Positions 42,536-52,521 of a stretch of DNA of 64,000 nt are shown piece by piece. Within the stretch, counting starts at the first letter, position 1. Each line of letters starts with the position of its first letter. The translations under genes were made by a program, and so were the position numbers. The notes under the pieces are model-generated. The model saw nothing but the letters and a program-made list of their open reading frames with translations, was not told the DNA's origin and ran no database searches. This DNA comes from Methylotenera sp. (GTDB lineage Bacteria; Pseudomonadota; Gammaproteobacteria; Burkholderiales; Methylophilaceae): the NCBI GenBank assembly GCA_030655015.1, contig JAURWJ010000115.1, positions 1-64,000 on the forward strand, given 5' to 3'.

Positions 42536-43204
42536 CTACTCACTCCCAGGTAGACTAACCCCCACAATTGAGCCAATGACCTCTTTTGCTGTTCCAGATT
42601 CACTCACAACCAGTTTCAGCTCTTCTCTTACCTGTAGCCAAGCCCCATTTGCCGTTAAAAACCTGTACTCATGTATTAACAAATCACTTGCGTTCATATT
42701 TTGTAAACGCACCATTACATTGGGTAGATCATCTTGATGAATATGCGCATGCCAAAACCCGCTGTGCGCCATGAACTTGTCTTTGTCATAGCCAAATAGT
42801 TGGCTGATATTTTTGCTCACAAAGGTCATCGCGTATTCTGGCATAGGCGTTCTGGCAAAAAAGATAATAGGGATTGTATTCACAATCTCACCGATACGCG
42901 ATTTTTCACGCTCGGACTCCAAAACATCTAAACGGCGCAGCTCTTCATCAATGTCTGTGTATAAATAATTTTGCACATTGCCAGCATGAATCTGCTCTTC
43001 GACAATATGCAGTAACTCATAACTTTTCATATTCATCGCATGTGCAAGACTGCTCACAGTTTTTAAACTGGGCTGTTTAACTCCACGCTCTAACATAGAA
43101 ATAAAAGTACGCTCTAAGCCAGAAAGTGAGGCTAACATTTCTTGTGTAAGACCAAGATCCAAACGAATTTTTTTTATCACTACACTAAATAAAGATTTAT
43201 GCAT
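42536..43204 (-). CDS. XRE helix-turn-helix regulator with PAS domain
   Basis: A 222-residue regulator. The N-terminal XRE helix-turn-helix (about 8-65) reads IRLDLGLTQEMLASLSGLERTFISMLERGVKQPSLKTVSSLAHAM. A PAS domain follows (about 110-215: FVSKNISQLFGYDKDKFMAHSGFWHAHIHQDDLPNVMVRLQ...). The PAS part would sense a ligand or redox state, and the XRE part binds DNA. It begins 28 nt after the stop of the CBS-PAS-GGDEF gene on the same strand, so the two probably form an operon linking a sensory cyclase to a transcription factor. Confidence 0.87.
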   Translation of the reverse strand: MHKSLFSVVIKKIRLDLGLTQEMLASLSGLERTFISMLERGVKQPSLKTVSSLAHAMNMKSYELLHIVEEQIHAGNVQNYLYTDIDEELRRLDVLESEREKSRIGEIVNTIPIIFFARTPMPEYAMTFVSKNISQLFGYDKDKFMAHSGFWHAHIHQDDLPNVMVRLQNMNASDLLIHEYRFLTANGAWLQVREELKLVVSESGTAKEVIGSIVGVSLPGSE

Positions 43205-43232
43205 GTGCTTCCGTTTTTTTAAGCGTTACTGT

Positions 43233-45320
43233 TTAAGATTGAGTTTGAGCACAAATCGCTGTATTTTTACCGGCACTTTTAGCTTGATATAAGGCATCGT
43301 CAGCACTAGCCACAAGTATTTTTGGGTTATCTCCAGCAATAGAGGATAGTGCAATACCAATACTAGCCGTCACAGATACGGTGCTTTCCAGTAGCATAAT
43401 CGGTTGCGAGATAGATTCTATCAATTTATAGGCAACATCCATCGCCCCAAACTGTTCGGCAATATCTTCTAACACAACAACAAACTCATCGCCACCCAGG
43501 CGGGAAACGGTGTCTTCACCGCGTGTATTGGCTATTAAACGCTCAGCCACAACTTCAAGCACGCGATCACCTGCCTGATGACCATAGTGGTCGTTGATTA
43601 ATTTGAATCCATCCAGATCTATCATTAGCACTGCCACTAAGTCACCAGTGCGCTTGGTACGAGATAAAGAATGACTTAATCGCGCATTAAACAAAAGGCG
43701 GTTTGGCAGTTTGGTTAAAGGATCATGATGCGCTAAAAACTCAAATTCGTCATGCGCTAATTTTGAAGAGGTAATGTCAGCAAACACCGCAATGTAATTC
43801 TTCACCTGCTTTTTAGCATCCAAAATGGCGCTGATTGTTAGCCACTCAGCATAAGTTTCACCACTTTTCCGCCGATTCCACAACTCGCCTTGCCAATAAC
43901 CGCTAGCGTTTAGCGATTCCCACATGCGTCCATAAAAAGCTTTATCTTGCCTACCTGAACTAAGTACACTTGGGTTTCTGCCACGCACTTCATCTTCCTC
44001 ATACCCTGTAATTTTCATAAATGCAGGGTTGACTGACAGAATGTTAGCCTTGGCATCGGTAATAATGATGCCTTCAATGGTATTGTCAAAGATAGAAGCC
44101 GCCTGTTTTAACTTGCGTTCTGAATGTTTCTTTTCAGTTTCATCCTGTATGGTTTGCACAAAACCCAAGAGATTATTGTCTTGATCTTGAATCGGTGCCA
44201 TCCGCACGTGCAGCTCAAACATTTCATCTTTAATCTGATGCGCTAAATCATACTCATAACTCTCGCCAGCTTGCACTTTATCTAAGGCAATCAGTAGATG
44301 ATCCACAGGCATATTTGCCTTGTTAAATAACAACTCAAGTTGTTCACCGCTTATATTTTCATGTGCAATACCAAATAAAGTTGAAGCGGCAGGATTTAAA
44401 TAGCGCACATTTTTTTCCGGGTCTGCAATAATCAAACTCACCCCAAGGGACTCATGCAGCACAGCAGAAAGTACATGCCGTTCATCCAACTCTTTACGGA
44501 TACGCACAATGTCATCCGCTTGTCTTTTAATAATCGTATTCAGCATACGCACATAGTGACTCTCAATTTTTTTCACTACGTCATGTTCAGTCATCAGGCC
44601 TTCTAGCATGCCTTGATCATTCACCACCACCAAAGTGCGTATTTGTTGCTCACGCATGCGCTCTATCGCAAAGTAAATGGATCGCTGACTATGCACAGAA
44701 ATAACTGGTGAAGACATAACATCGGCCAATCGCACACGGCTGTTCGCATGGTCTCGCCCTAACCTCACCAAATCTCGCTCGGTGATTATGCCAATCGGCT
44801 TATCTGACTCAGTAATCACAATGCCGCTGGCTTTGGATTTGACCATCAAAACAATGGCATCATGTAGCGTGTCATCCTTGGTCAGCGTACAAATATCCAG
44901 ACTCATGATATTTTCAACAATTTCCTGACCAGAAAGTACGTCAAACCCCAGCAGCTTCATGAAATCGCTATCTGTAGCGATTCCATATAAATCACCTTCG
45001 CTATCCACCACAATTAAGTGACGTAAATTCTTTTGTGCGCAAAGATGGTACGCCTCAAATAAATCGAGATGTAATGGTGCTACAACAGGCACATCACTCA
45101 TCACACTACTAATTGATGTGGTGGCTGGGTTCAATAATTCAGGAATGATGCGCAAGGCATCTCGCTCAGTAAAAATGCCGATTGGACGTTTACCCTCAAC
45201 CACCACAACCGAGCTGATACGATGACCAGCCATCATTTCCAATACCTCGGCCAATACCGCAGTTTGCGATACGCACGTGGGGTTAGTCGTACAAATTTCT
45301 TTTAACGAAATTGAGGTCAT
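43233..45320 (-). CDS. Soluble CBS-PAS-PAS-GGDEF diguanylate cyclase
   Basis: A 695-residue cytosolic protein with four CBS motifs in two pairs (about 1-265), a PAS domain (about 275-395), a second PAS/PAC (about 400-520) and a GGDEF domain (about 525-695). The cyclase motif RLGGDEFVVVLED is intact, and RGED, five residues before it, fits the inhibitory RxxD site, so it should make c-di-GMP. CBS pairs usually bind adenine nucleotides, which suggests energy-state control of c-di-GMP (inference). No EAL domain or membrane segment is present. Confidence 0.9.
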   Translation of the reverse strand: MTSISLKEICTTNPTCVSQTAVLAEVLEMMAGHRISSVVVVEGKRPIGIFTERDALRIIPELLNPATTSISSVMSDVPVVAPLHLDLFEAYHLCAQKNLRHLIVVDSEGDLYGIATDSDFMKLLGFDVLSGQEIVENIMSLDICTLTKDDTLHDAIVLMVKSKASGIVITESDKPIGIITERDLVRLGRDHANSRVRLADVMSSPVISVHSQRSIYFAIERMREQQIRTLVVVNDQGMLEGLMTEHDVVKKIESHYVRMLNTIIKRQADDIVRIRKELDERHVLSAVLHESLGVSLIIADPEKNVRYLNPAASTLFGIAHENISGEQLELLFNKANMPVDHLLIALDKVQAGESYEYDLAHQIKDEMFELHVRMAPIQDQDNNLLGFVQTIQDETEKKHSERKLKQAASIFDNTIEGIIITDAKANILSVNPAFMKITGYEEDEVRGRNPSVLSSGRQDKAFYGRMWESLNASGYWQGELWNRRKSGETYAEWLTISAILDAKKQVKNYIAVFADITSSKLAHDEFEFLAHHDPLTKLPNRLLFNARLSHSLSRTKRTGDLVAVLMIDLDGFKLINDHYGHQAGDRVLEVVAERLIANTRGEDTVSRLGGDEFVVVLEDIAEQFGAMDVAYKLIESISQPIMLLESTVSVTASIGIALSSIAGDNPKILVASADDALYQAKSAGKNTAICAQTQS

Positions 45321-45625
45321 AGGGCTTTATTATTTCATCGAAGTTATTTTGACGGATATCAAATATATTTATATCGCGCCCCATTCTATGAGGTTTTGGC
45401 TTAGGGTGCCATAGACTATGGTATACATCATGACTACAGAAAATTAAGATAACGAAACAGAACCAATCTGCCGGCAAAAATAGTGATGGTCAAAGCTATT
45501 TGAATTGATGCTGCCGATGATTACCTTGGCATAGGGAAATAGTCACTATTGGAAACAAGGGGTGAATTCGACTCCCAACTGCAACACTAAAGTGAACCGA
45601 TCTAAATCAGATCAGTTCCAGCTAA
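45321..45625. other. Intergenic stretch, no gene seen
   Basis: No reading frame with a plausible start or ribosome-binding site on either strand; the ORF at 45283-45477 is an out-of-frame shadow. The stretch presumably holds the promoter of the minus-strand CBS-PAS-GGDEF gene and the end of the gene at 45626. I see no terminator or repeat in it. Confidence 0.4.
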
Positions 45626-46192
45626 CTAAGCACTCTCAAATGCCTCACACAACTGGCTTAGCAATTGCCCGAAAATCGGCAACACTTCATCCATGCCATA
45701 CGGACTATCATCATCGGTGCCTGCTATCACAAATGAAATCACTAATTTATCCAGGTTTTCTCTAAACTCGGTCCAATGCTCGACTTCTGTGTCGGCGATC
45801 AGTTGAAATTTATTAAAGCCTGATTCAATAATCTCAATGAGCTCAGCCTCTGGCAGGCCTGCAAATAATGTTTTTGCGATGGTAATTTGCACAGTCTGAA
45901 AGTCTGGCGTTACGCCTTCTTGCACTAATGGCGAGGTAAAAAACGCATAGGCCAGCATGGCGTAGGCTTGATACACGCTCAGCATATCGAAGTTTTCAGT
46001 GCGCTCGGCTAAAGGTGAACGATCAGCGGCCTGAATAGCTTTAAACGTCACATAACAACTTAGATAATCCGCTGCGCTGAGTGGGTCGTATTCATCTAAA
46101 TTGGTGTTAGGTTTTGCTTCATCATCACGCAAAGTTGCCGCTAAACATAAGGCATGCATGAGTGTTAAGCGTTGTGAGTATTGAGTTTCCAT
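45626..46192 (-). CDS. Conserved hypothetical protein, unknown family
   Basis: The likely start is the second ATG of ATGATG after AGGATTT, giving 188 residues (METQYSQRLTLMHALCLAATLRDDE...). The first 46 residues in the track (RQAQGTDSVPFDKLRERQ) are a translation of the palindromic CTGAGCTTGTCGAAGG repeat, not protein. The sequence is acidic and largely helical (ADYLSCYVTFKAIQAAD, YQAYAMLAYAFFTSPL, VLPIFGQLLSQLCEAFESA), with no signal or transmembrane segment. I do not recognise a family. A degenerate copy of its last 73 bases lies at 42437-42510. Confidence 0.65.
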   Translation of the reverse strand: METQYSQRLTLMHALCLAATLRDDEAKPNTNLDEYDPLSAADYLSCYVTFKAIQAADRSPLAERTENFDMLSVYQAYAMLAYAFFTSPLVQEGVTPDFQTVQITIAKTLFAGLPEAELIEIIESGFNKFQLIADTEVEHWTEFRENLDKLVISFVIAGTDDDSPYGMDEVLPIFGQLLSQLCEAFESA

Positions 46193-46260
46193 CATAAATC
46201 CTATTTTTGAACTTGAATAAAAATGTTTATCTGATTTGCTATTACCTAATACCTGCCGTT

Positions 46261-46344
46261 CCCTGAGCTTGTCGAAGGGGACACTATCCGTCCCCTGAGC
46301 TTGTCGAAGGGTGCAACGTGTTCCCTTCGACAAGCTCAGGGGAC
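46261..46344. repeat. Three CCCTGAGCTTGTCGAAGGG units, two forming a hairpin
   Basis: Unit 1 is at 46261-46280, unit 2 at 46292-46311, and unit 3 is inverted at 46323-46342. Units 2 and 3 form a stem of about 22 bp (gtcccctgagcttgtcgaaggg with cccttcgacaagctcaggggac) around tgcaacgtgtt. The unit is a widespread bacterial intergenic palindrome. On the minus strand it lies 7 nt after the ABC-F gene stop, so it may also serve as an mRNA end. A weaker copy (catcctgagcctgttgaaggac) is near 53483. Confidence 0.85.
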
Positions 46345-46350
46345 GGGTTA

Positions 46351-48252
46351 CTACTCTAGCACTGGCATTGCCTCTAACAACTCGTGCAATGTTAACCAGC
46401 GCTCTTCAGCTGCTTCTAATTTTGTTGCAAACTCCGCTTGCGTTTTTAGTAATTGCTGCAATGCGCTTTTATCAGCGGCGGTATAAAGTGCACCATCATT
46501 TAAGCGTTCATCACAATCTTTTTTACCAGTTTGCCACTGTGCCATGTTGCGCTCAATAAGCTCCAACTCCTTTAGCAACGGACGACGCTCGGCAATTCTA
46601 GCCTGGCGCTCTGCTTTATTAAGCGCACGCTCGTTTTTGTTGGGCTTTTCAAGCACCGCTTGCGTCGCTTGTTTTTCTTTTAAACGTTGTTCATTTAACC
46701 ATCGGCTATAGCCTTCTAAATCGCTATCAAACGGTTCAGCTTTGCCGTCTGCTACTAAAATAAATTCATCACAACTGGCGCGTAATAAGGCTCTGTCGTG
46801 CGATACCAAAATCACACCACCGGCAAAATCTTGCAAGGCCAGCGTGAGTGCATGGCGCATTTCCAAGTCCAGATGGTTAGTTGGCTCATCTAATAATAAC
46901 AAATTTGGGCGCGTCCAAATTAACAAAGCCAACGCTAAACGTGATTTTTCACCGCCTGAAAAGTTCGCGCAAGGTGACCTTGCCATCTCACCTTTAAAAT
47001 CAAAACCGCCTAAGTAATTTAGATGTTCCTGCTCACGTGTTTGTGGGTCTAATTTCATCATGTGCTGTAAGGGCGATTCATCAGGGCGCAACTGCTCTAA
47101 CTGATGCTGTGCAAAATAACCGATATTGAGATCTTTACCTTCTACCCGCTTGCCAGACAACGGCTCTAGCTCATGCGCTAATAATTTGATCAGCGTAGTT
47201 TTACCTGCGCCGTTCCTACCCAATAAGCCAATGCGCTCACCTGGCCTAATCGCCAACTCAATATTGCTAATTAACGCGACACCGCCGTAACCAACACTCA
47301 TGCCATCCAGCACTAGCAGTGGGTCAGGTGCAGCGATTGGCGCTCTAAACTCAAAGTTAAATTGTGAGTCCACATGCGCGGCAGAAATCATTTCCATGCG
47401 TTCGAGTGCTTTAATGCGACTTTGCGCTTGGCGCGCTTTGGTGGCTTGCACCCGAAAACGGTCGATATAACTTTGCAAGTGCGATACTTTGCGTTGCTGC
47501 TTTTCAAACATGGCTTGTTGCAAGGCTAGTTTTTCTGCGCGTTGACGCTCAAAATCTGAATAACCACCACGATAAAGCGTGAGCGTTTGTTGCTCAATAT
47601 GGGCGATATGGTTCACAATCGCATCCAGAAAATCTCTATCATGCGAAATCAATAGCAACGTACCGCGATAGCTTTGCAACCAGCCCTCTAGCCAAATCAC
47701 CGCATCTAAATCCAAGTGATTAGTCGGCTCATCCAGCAACAGTAAATCAGAACGGCACATCAGCGCACGCGCTAAATTGAGGCGCACGCGCCAACCGCCA
47801 GAGAACGTAGAAACGGCTTGTTGCAAATTGGCTTGGCTAAAACCCAAGCCGCTTAACAACTCAGCCGCGCGCGCCTTAGCACTGTAACCCTCAATATCAG
47901 TGAGTCGCTGATGCAGTTCAGCAATCAATTCGCCTTGATGGTTAGTTTCAGCTGACACCAGCTCGGCCTCAATTTCACGTAGCTCGGCATCGCCATCTAA
48001 TACAAACTCGATAGCGGGCATAGCCAACGCGGGGGTTTCTTGCGCTACATGTGCCACCACCCAGCTTGCGGGCATGTCTAAATCGCCTTTTTCAGGGTGC
48101 AGTTCACCACGCAACAAGGCAAAAATGGATGACTTACCCGCGCCATTGGCACCCGTTAAACCTACTTTATGACCAGGGTGTAGCTGCAAGGATGCGTCCT
48201 GAATGAGGATTTTTGAACCGCGCGTGAGTGTGAGTTGTTTAAACTGAATCAA
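46351..48252 (-). CDS. yheS: ABC-F ATPase, YheS type
   Basis: A 633-residue soluble protein with two ABC domains. Walker A motifs are GANGAGKSS (about 34-42) and GRNGAGKTT (about 343-351), the signatures FSGGWRVR and FSGGEKSR, and Walker B LLLLDEPTNHLDLD occurs twice. The connecting linker FRVQATKARQAQSRIKALERME and the C-terminal extension are those of YheS. YheS-type factors act on ribosomes stalled by particular nascent sequences. It is one of two ABC-F genes in the window and lies alone on the minus strand. Confidence 0.9.
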   Translation of the reverse strand: MIQFKQLTLTRGSKILIQDASLQLHPGHKVGLTGANGAGKSSIFALLRGELHPEKGDLDMPASWVVAHVAQETPALAMPAIEFVLDGDAELREIEAELVSAETNHQGELIAELHQRLTDIEGYSAKARAAELLSGLGFSQANLQQAVSTFSGGWRVRLNLARALMCRSDLLLLDEPTNHLDLDAVIWLEGWLQSYRGTLLLISHDRDFLDAIVNHIAHIEQQTLTLYRGGYSDFERQRAEKLALQQAMFEKQQRKVSHLQSYIDRFRVQATKARQAQSRIKALERMEMISAAHVDSQFNFEFRAPIAAPDPLLVLDGMSVGYGGVALISNIELAIRPGERIGLLGRNGAGKTTLIKLLAHELEPLSGKRVEGKDLNIGYFAQHQLEQLRPDESPLQHMMKLDPQTREQEHLNYLGGFDFKGEMARSPCANFSGGEKSRLALALLIWTRPNLLLLDEPTNHLDLEMRHALTLALQDFAGGVILVSHDRALLRASCDEFILVADGKAEPFDSDLEGYSRWLNEQRLKEKQATQAVLEKPNKNERALNKAERQARIAERRPLLKELELIERNMAQWQTGKKDCDERLNDGALYTAADKSALQQLLKTQAEFATKLEAAEERWLTLHELLEAMPVLE

Positions 48253-48543
48253 GTGATAGTAATCTCAAAAAAATTGTTTGCCCGATTGGTCAACCAATTT
48301 TTGGTTAAGCCAGCTTTTGGCTTGTCCGTAGAATATATGAGCTAAAGCTCATTATTCATACGCCAAAACCGCTATTCTAAATGATTCAGAGAATAGTCTT
48401 TACATCTGTTTAGTTATTACAACCGTAATTTACTTAAAATTACTCAGTTTTACATACGCAATGCCTTGAATATCAATCGTTTTGAGTGATATTGCAGTAA
48501 AATGGTCGCTACTTACACACTAAAAATAAACCCTACTATATCT

Positions 48544-51500
48544 ATGGTCAAAAAATCTCTATTTTGGGTTTACCGCGCAGCGCTCTGGCTCACAAGCGCC
48601 GTGATTACCATTTTGCTTGTAGTCGCATTAAGCCTGCACTTTTGGTTGATGCCCAACATCAATCAATACAAGGAATCCATTGCCACATTTGCCAGCCAAG
48701 CTACTCAACAAAAAGTGGTCATCGGCAATATTAAGGCAGATTGGCGCGGTGTTAATCCACATTTATCACTCAGTAATATTACTATTTTTGATCTCCAAAA
48801 CCGTCCTGCTTTGCAACTTGAACAGTCGGATATTTCTTTGTCGTGGCTCAGCATTCCGTTGCTTGATCCGCGTCTAGCAGAGCTCGTTATCCACACACCA
48901 GAGCTGACGATTCGCCGCGTTGCCAGTGGTGAGATTTTTGTTGCCGGCATCAGCATGCTGGGAGAATCTAAACCTGATTTACCTAACTGGTTATTAAGAC
49001 AAAATAAACTCATCATCAATAACGCTAAAGTGATTTGGCTGGATGAAAAACGTGGCGCACCCGCGTTAAGCTTGGATAAGCTAAATATTGAGGTTGTTAG
49101 CTCGCCATGGAGAAACTTAATTAAAAACCATTTATTCACAGTGAGCGCACAGCCTTCTACTGGTAGCAAACATCCAATTGTCATGCGCGGCAATTTCTAC
49201 GGTAATGATGTCGGCCAGATGGCTACGTGGCGTGGCAATATTGCGGTACAGCTCAAAGACGCCAATTTAGCCGCTTTTAAACCGTGGCTTGATTATCCAT
49301 TAGATTTACAGTCTGGTACTGGTAGCGCTGATGTCAGCATTAAGTTTGCCGGTAATCAAGTGCAATCCATCACGAGTGAGGTCAACCTTATAAATCTGCA
49401 GTTACAACTTAAACCCAGTGCAGCGCCAGTAGCGCTAAGCAAGCTAGCGGGAAAGATTGACTGGAAAAACTTAAACAAACTTAATTTTTCAATGATGCCT
49501 AAAGTAGGCACGGCTAAAAAAAGTTTTGGCCATTCAGTGAGCCTGAATGAACTGACGCTTATTGCAAATAATGGGTTGAATTTACAAAATATCAATGCTG
49601 ACTATGCCCAAACCAACGAGGGTCAACAAACCTTTAACTTAAAGGTGCCTCTGCTTGATTTAGCGCTGATTCAACCCATCCTGTTGCAACTGCCATTACC
49701 AGAAATAATCATACAAAAAATCACTGGAATGGCTTCACAAGGCACACTCAATAACTTAGCAATGCACTGGGGCGCACAAAATAATAAAACAAGCGCATAC
49801 CAGATTGATGCCAAATTTAATCACTTAAGTATTCAGGCATACGAAAAAATACCCGGTTTTACTAACCTATCGGGTGAAATACAAGCAAATGAAAAAGATG
49901 GGCACTTACAGCTAGACTCGCAAAATGCCAAATTAGATATTAAAGGCATACTACGCGGAGCAATTCCTGCAGATAAGCTAAGTGGGCAAATATCCTGGAG
50001 CATCGGCGATAAAATGACCGAGATTAAAGCCAGTAAACTTAGTATTAGCAGCCAGCATCTATCTGGCGTAGTAGATGCCAATTACAAGATGGATGGCATT
50101 AAGGGCGGCTATCTTAATTTACAAGGTAAATTTAGCAATGGCAACGCGAAGTTCGCATCATTTTACTACCCGATCATGCTCGGTGAAACCACGCTGCATT
50201 GGTTGGATACCTCAATCTTGGCCGGGCGCGCCGAAGACATCAACCTCACCGTAAAAGGCCGTTTGGGTGACTTTCCGTTTGTCGATAGTAAAAACAATTT
50301 AGATCCGAAACAAGGTTTATTTAAAGTCACAGCTAAAATAAGCGATGCAGTTTTAGAATATGGGACTGGCTGGCCAGTGATAGAAAAGCTTGGATTAACG
50401 ATGCTGTTTGAAGGCAAGCGCATGGAGTTGAATGCGCATACTGGACGCATCCTTGGCAACCAAATCATTAAGAGTAAAACAACGATTGCACAACTGGATG
50501 CCGACTATCCTATACTCAGCATTGACTCTGAAATTCAAGGTCCAGTGAGTGAAGGTATAAACTTTGTCAATAAAAGCCCGGTACGTGAAGTTACGCAAGG
50601 CTTTACTGACGACCTAAAAACCAGCGGCGCAGGGAAGCTTAACCTGGGTTTAAAAATTCCACTGCAAAATGTAGAGGCGGCTAAATATAAGGGCTTGTAT
50701 CAAATTACTAACGGCACAATGGCGAATGCAAGCATCCCGGCACTCAGTAATATCAACGGCGTATTGGAATTTACCGAAAGCAGCCTTACTGCAAAAAACA
50801 TCAAAGCCACCGCTTTTAGCTCACCAGTGGCCTTTAATTTAACCTCAGGCAAAGATAAATCTATTCGTATAGCAGTAAGAGGTAAACTTAACGACGAAGG
50901 CCTTAAACAAATTTTTAAAGAGCAAAATTTTGCCAAAGCCTCGCAATACATCAGTGGCAATACTGACTGGGTAGGTAATATTTTAATTCAAAAACCTCGC
51001 GTAAATATTGGCATCCGCTCTGATTTAAACGGCATTACCTCTCACCTACCTGCACCCCTTAACAAATCGGCCAGCCAACCCTTTAGTCTGCGTGTAGATA
51101 AAAAGCAAGACGCCAATACCGACACCTTAATTGTCAATATTGATAACAAAATCGGCGCAAAAATAATACACACCGCAAGCAATGGAAAAATGCAGTTGGA
51201 TTACGCCAGTATCAATTTGAATAGCAATGCTGTTAATTTCAGTGAAATTAACAATGAAGCTCGTCAGCCCAAAGGCATTCAAGTGACTGGCAACCTAGAC
51301 TATCTTGACGCAGATGCCTGGCGTGGTGTGTTGCGTAATTTCACAGAGCCATCAAAACCAGCAACAACACTCTCTATTCAAAAAATCGCGCTTAAGGTCA
51401 ATGCGCTCGATATTTTTGACCGACGTTTAAACCAGCTCACCATCACCAACAACCCCTATAAAGAGGGCTTACAAGCAAACATACAAAGTCGTGAAATTAC

Positions 51501-52500
51501 GGGCGACTTGCAATGGAAAAGTCAAAATAACGGCACATTGATTGCACGATTAAGTAACCTGAGCATTCCAGATATCGCGCCGCATAAAATATCAACCAAT
51601 TTGGAGAGTGATACCCTAAATGCGAATTTAAAGCAGTTTGTAAAGCTTGATCAAGACTACCCATCGCTTGATATCGCTGCAGATAACTTTGAACTGGATA
51701 ATAAAAATTTAGGCGCCTTAGAACTCGTTGCTTACCCACAAAACGATAACTGGAATATTCAAAAATTTAAACTCAATACCCCTGAAGGGACAATGAGCGG
51801 TGAAGGACAATGGAACAACTGGGTAAGAAGCCCTAACACCTACCTAAATTTAACTTGGAATATTAAAGATTTAGGTAAAACGCTAAAACGGTTTGGTTAC
51901 CCAGACACCATTAAAGACGGTGAAGGCGAGTTAACTGGTACGCTACATTGGCCGGGCAGTCCGCGTCAATTTGATACGACTCGCTTAAATGGCGAACTGC
52001 AATTTGAAGTACGTAAGGGGCAAGTTTTACAGGCGCAACCAGGTGTTGGTCGCCTACTAGGACTACTTAGCCTACAAAGTTTGCCGCGTCGTTTAACGTT
52101 AGACTTCAGAGATTTATTTAGTAATGGTTTTGCTTTTGACAAAATTAACGCAACCGTTAAAATTAACCAGGGCGTGATGCGCAGTGACGACTTTGCAATG
52201 TCGGGTCCAGCTGCCGACGTTAAAATCAAAGGTGAAACCAATTTAAAAAAAGAAACGCAACATCTTTTTGTTAAGGTGATGCCGCGCATTAGTGACAGCG
52301 TTTCTCTCGCAGCCTTAGCCGGCGGTCCACTGGTTGGCGCTGTGGCATTTTTAGCACAAAAAATATTAAAAGATCCTCTTAATAAAATTGCATCATCTGA
52401 GTATGAAATTACCGGTACATGGGATAATCCTCAAGAGGTAAAATCTACCGGTAGTAATAAAAAGAATCAACAAAGTAACGATATTTCACCACTTAATTAA
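48544..52500 (+). CDS. yhdP: YhdP family AsmA-like protein
   Basis: From ATG 48544 (MVKKSLFWVYRAALW...) it has 1318 residues; the track's start 14 codons upstream is also possible, and neither has a clear ribosome-binding site. One N-terminal membrane segment (about 8-34) anchors a very long periplasmic region of repeated beta-groove units, with a DUF3971-like start and an AsmA-like C-terminus (GPAADVKIKGETNLKKETQHLFVKVMPRISDSVSLAALAGGPLVGA). YhdP-type proteins bridge the periplasm and carry phospholipid toward the outer membrane. It begins a conserved order yhdP-nit-tldD. Confidence 0.9.
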   Translation: MVKKSLFWVYRAALWLTSAVITILLVVALSLHFWLMPNINQYKESIATFASQATQQKVVIGNIKADWRGVNPHLSLSNITIFDLQNRPALQLEQSDISLSWLSIPLLDPRLAELVIHTPELTIRRVASGEIFVAGISMLGESKPDLPNWLLRQNKLIINNAKVIWLDEKRGAPALSLDKLNIEVVSSPWRNLIKNHLFTVSAQPSTGSKHPIVMRGNFYGNDVGQMATWRGNIAVQLKDANLAAFKPWLDYPLDLQSGTGSADVSIKFAGNQVQSITSEVNLINLQLQLKPSAAPVALSKLAGKIDWKNLNKLNFSMMPKVGTAKKSFGHSVSLNELTLIANNGLNLQNINADYAQTNEGQQTFNLKVPLLDLALIQPILLQLPLPEIIIQKITGMASQGTLNNLAMHWGAQNNKTSAYQIDAKFNHLSIQAYEKIPGFTNLSGEIQANEKDGHLQLDSQNAKLDIKGILRGAIPADKLSGQISWSIGDKMTEIKASKLSISSQHLSGVVDANYKMDGIKGGYLNLQGKFSNGNAKFASFYYPIMLGETTLHWLDTSILAGRAEDINLTVKGRLGDFPFVDSKNNLDPKQGLFKVTAKISDAVLEYGTGWPVIEKLGLTMLFEGKRMELNAHTGRILGNQIIKSKTTIAQLDADYPILSIDSEIQGPVSEGINFVNKSPVREVTQGFTDDLKTSGAGKLNLGLKIPLQNVEAAKYKGLYQITNGTMANASIPALSNINGVLEFTESSLTAKNIKATAFSSPVAFNLTSGKDKSIRIAVRGKLNDEGLKQIFKEQNFAKASQYISGNTDWVGNILIQKPRVNIGIRSDLNGITSHLPAPLNKSASQPFSLRVDKKQDANTDTLIVNIDNKIGAKIIHTASNGKMQLDYASINLNSNAVNFSEINNEARQPKGIQVTGNLDYLDADAWRGVLRNFTEPSKPATTLSIQKIALKVNALDIFDRRLNQLTITNNPYKEGLQANIQSREITGDLQWKSQNNGTLIARLSNLSIPDIAPHKISTNLESDTLNANLKQFVKLDQDYPSLDIAADNFELDNKNLGALELVAYPQNDNWNIQKFKLNTPEGTMSGEGQWNNWVRSPNTYLNLTWNIKDLGKTLKRFGYPDTIKDGEGELTGTLHWPGSPRQFDTTRLNGELQFEVRKGQVLQAQPGVGRLLGLLSLQSLPRRLTLDFRDLFSNGFAFDKINATVKINQGVMRSDDFAMSGPAADVKIKGETNLKKETQHLFVKVMPRISDSVSLAALAGGPLVGAVAFLAQKILKDPLNKIASSEYEITGTWDNPQEVKSTGSNKKNQQSNDISPLN

Positions 52501-52521
52501 AAAAAACTATCTGGACTATTC

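Noticed and set aside
45283-45477. 64-residue ORF upstream of the CBS-PAS-GGDEF gene
   Set aside because: No ribosome-binding site, low-complexity translation, and it overlaps the start of a well-supported gene in another frame.
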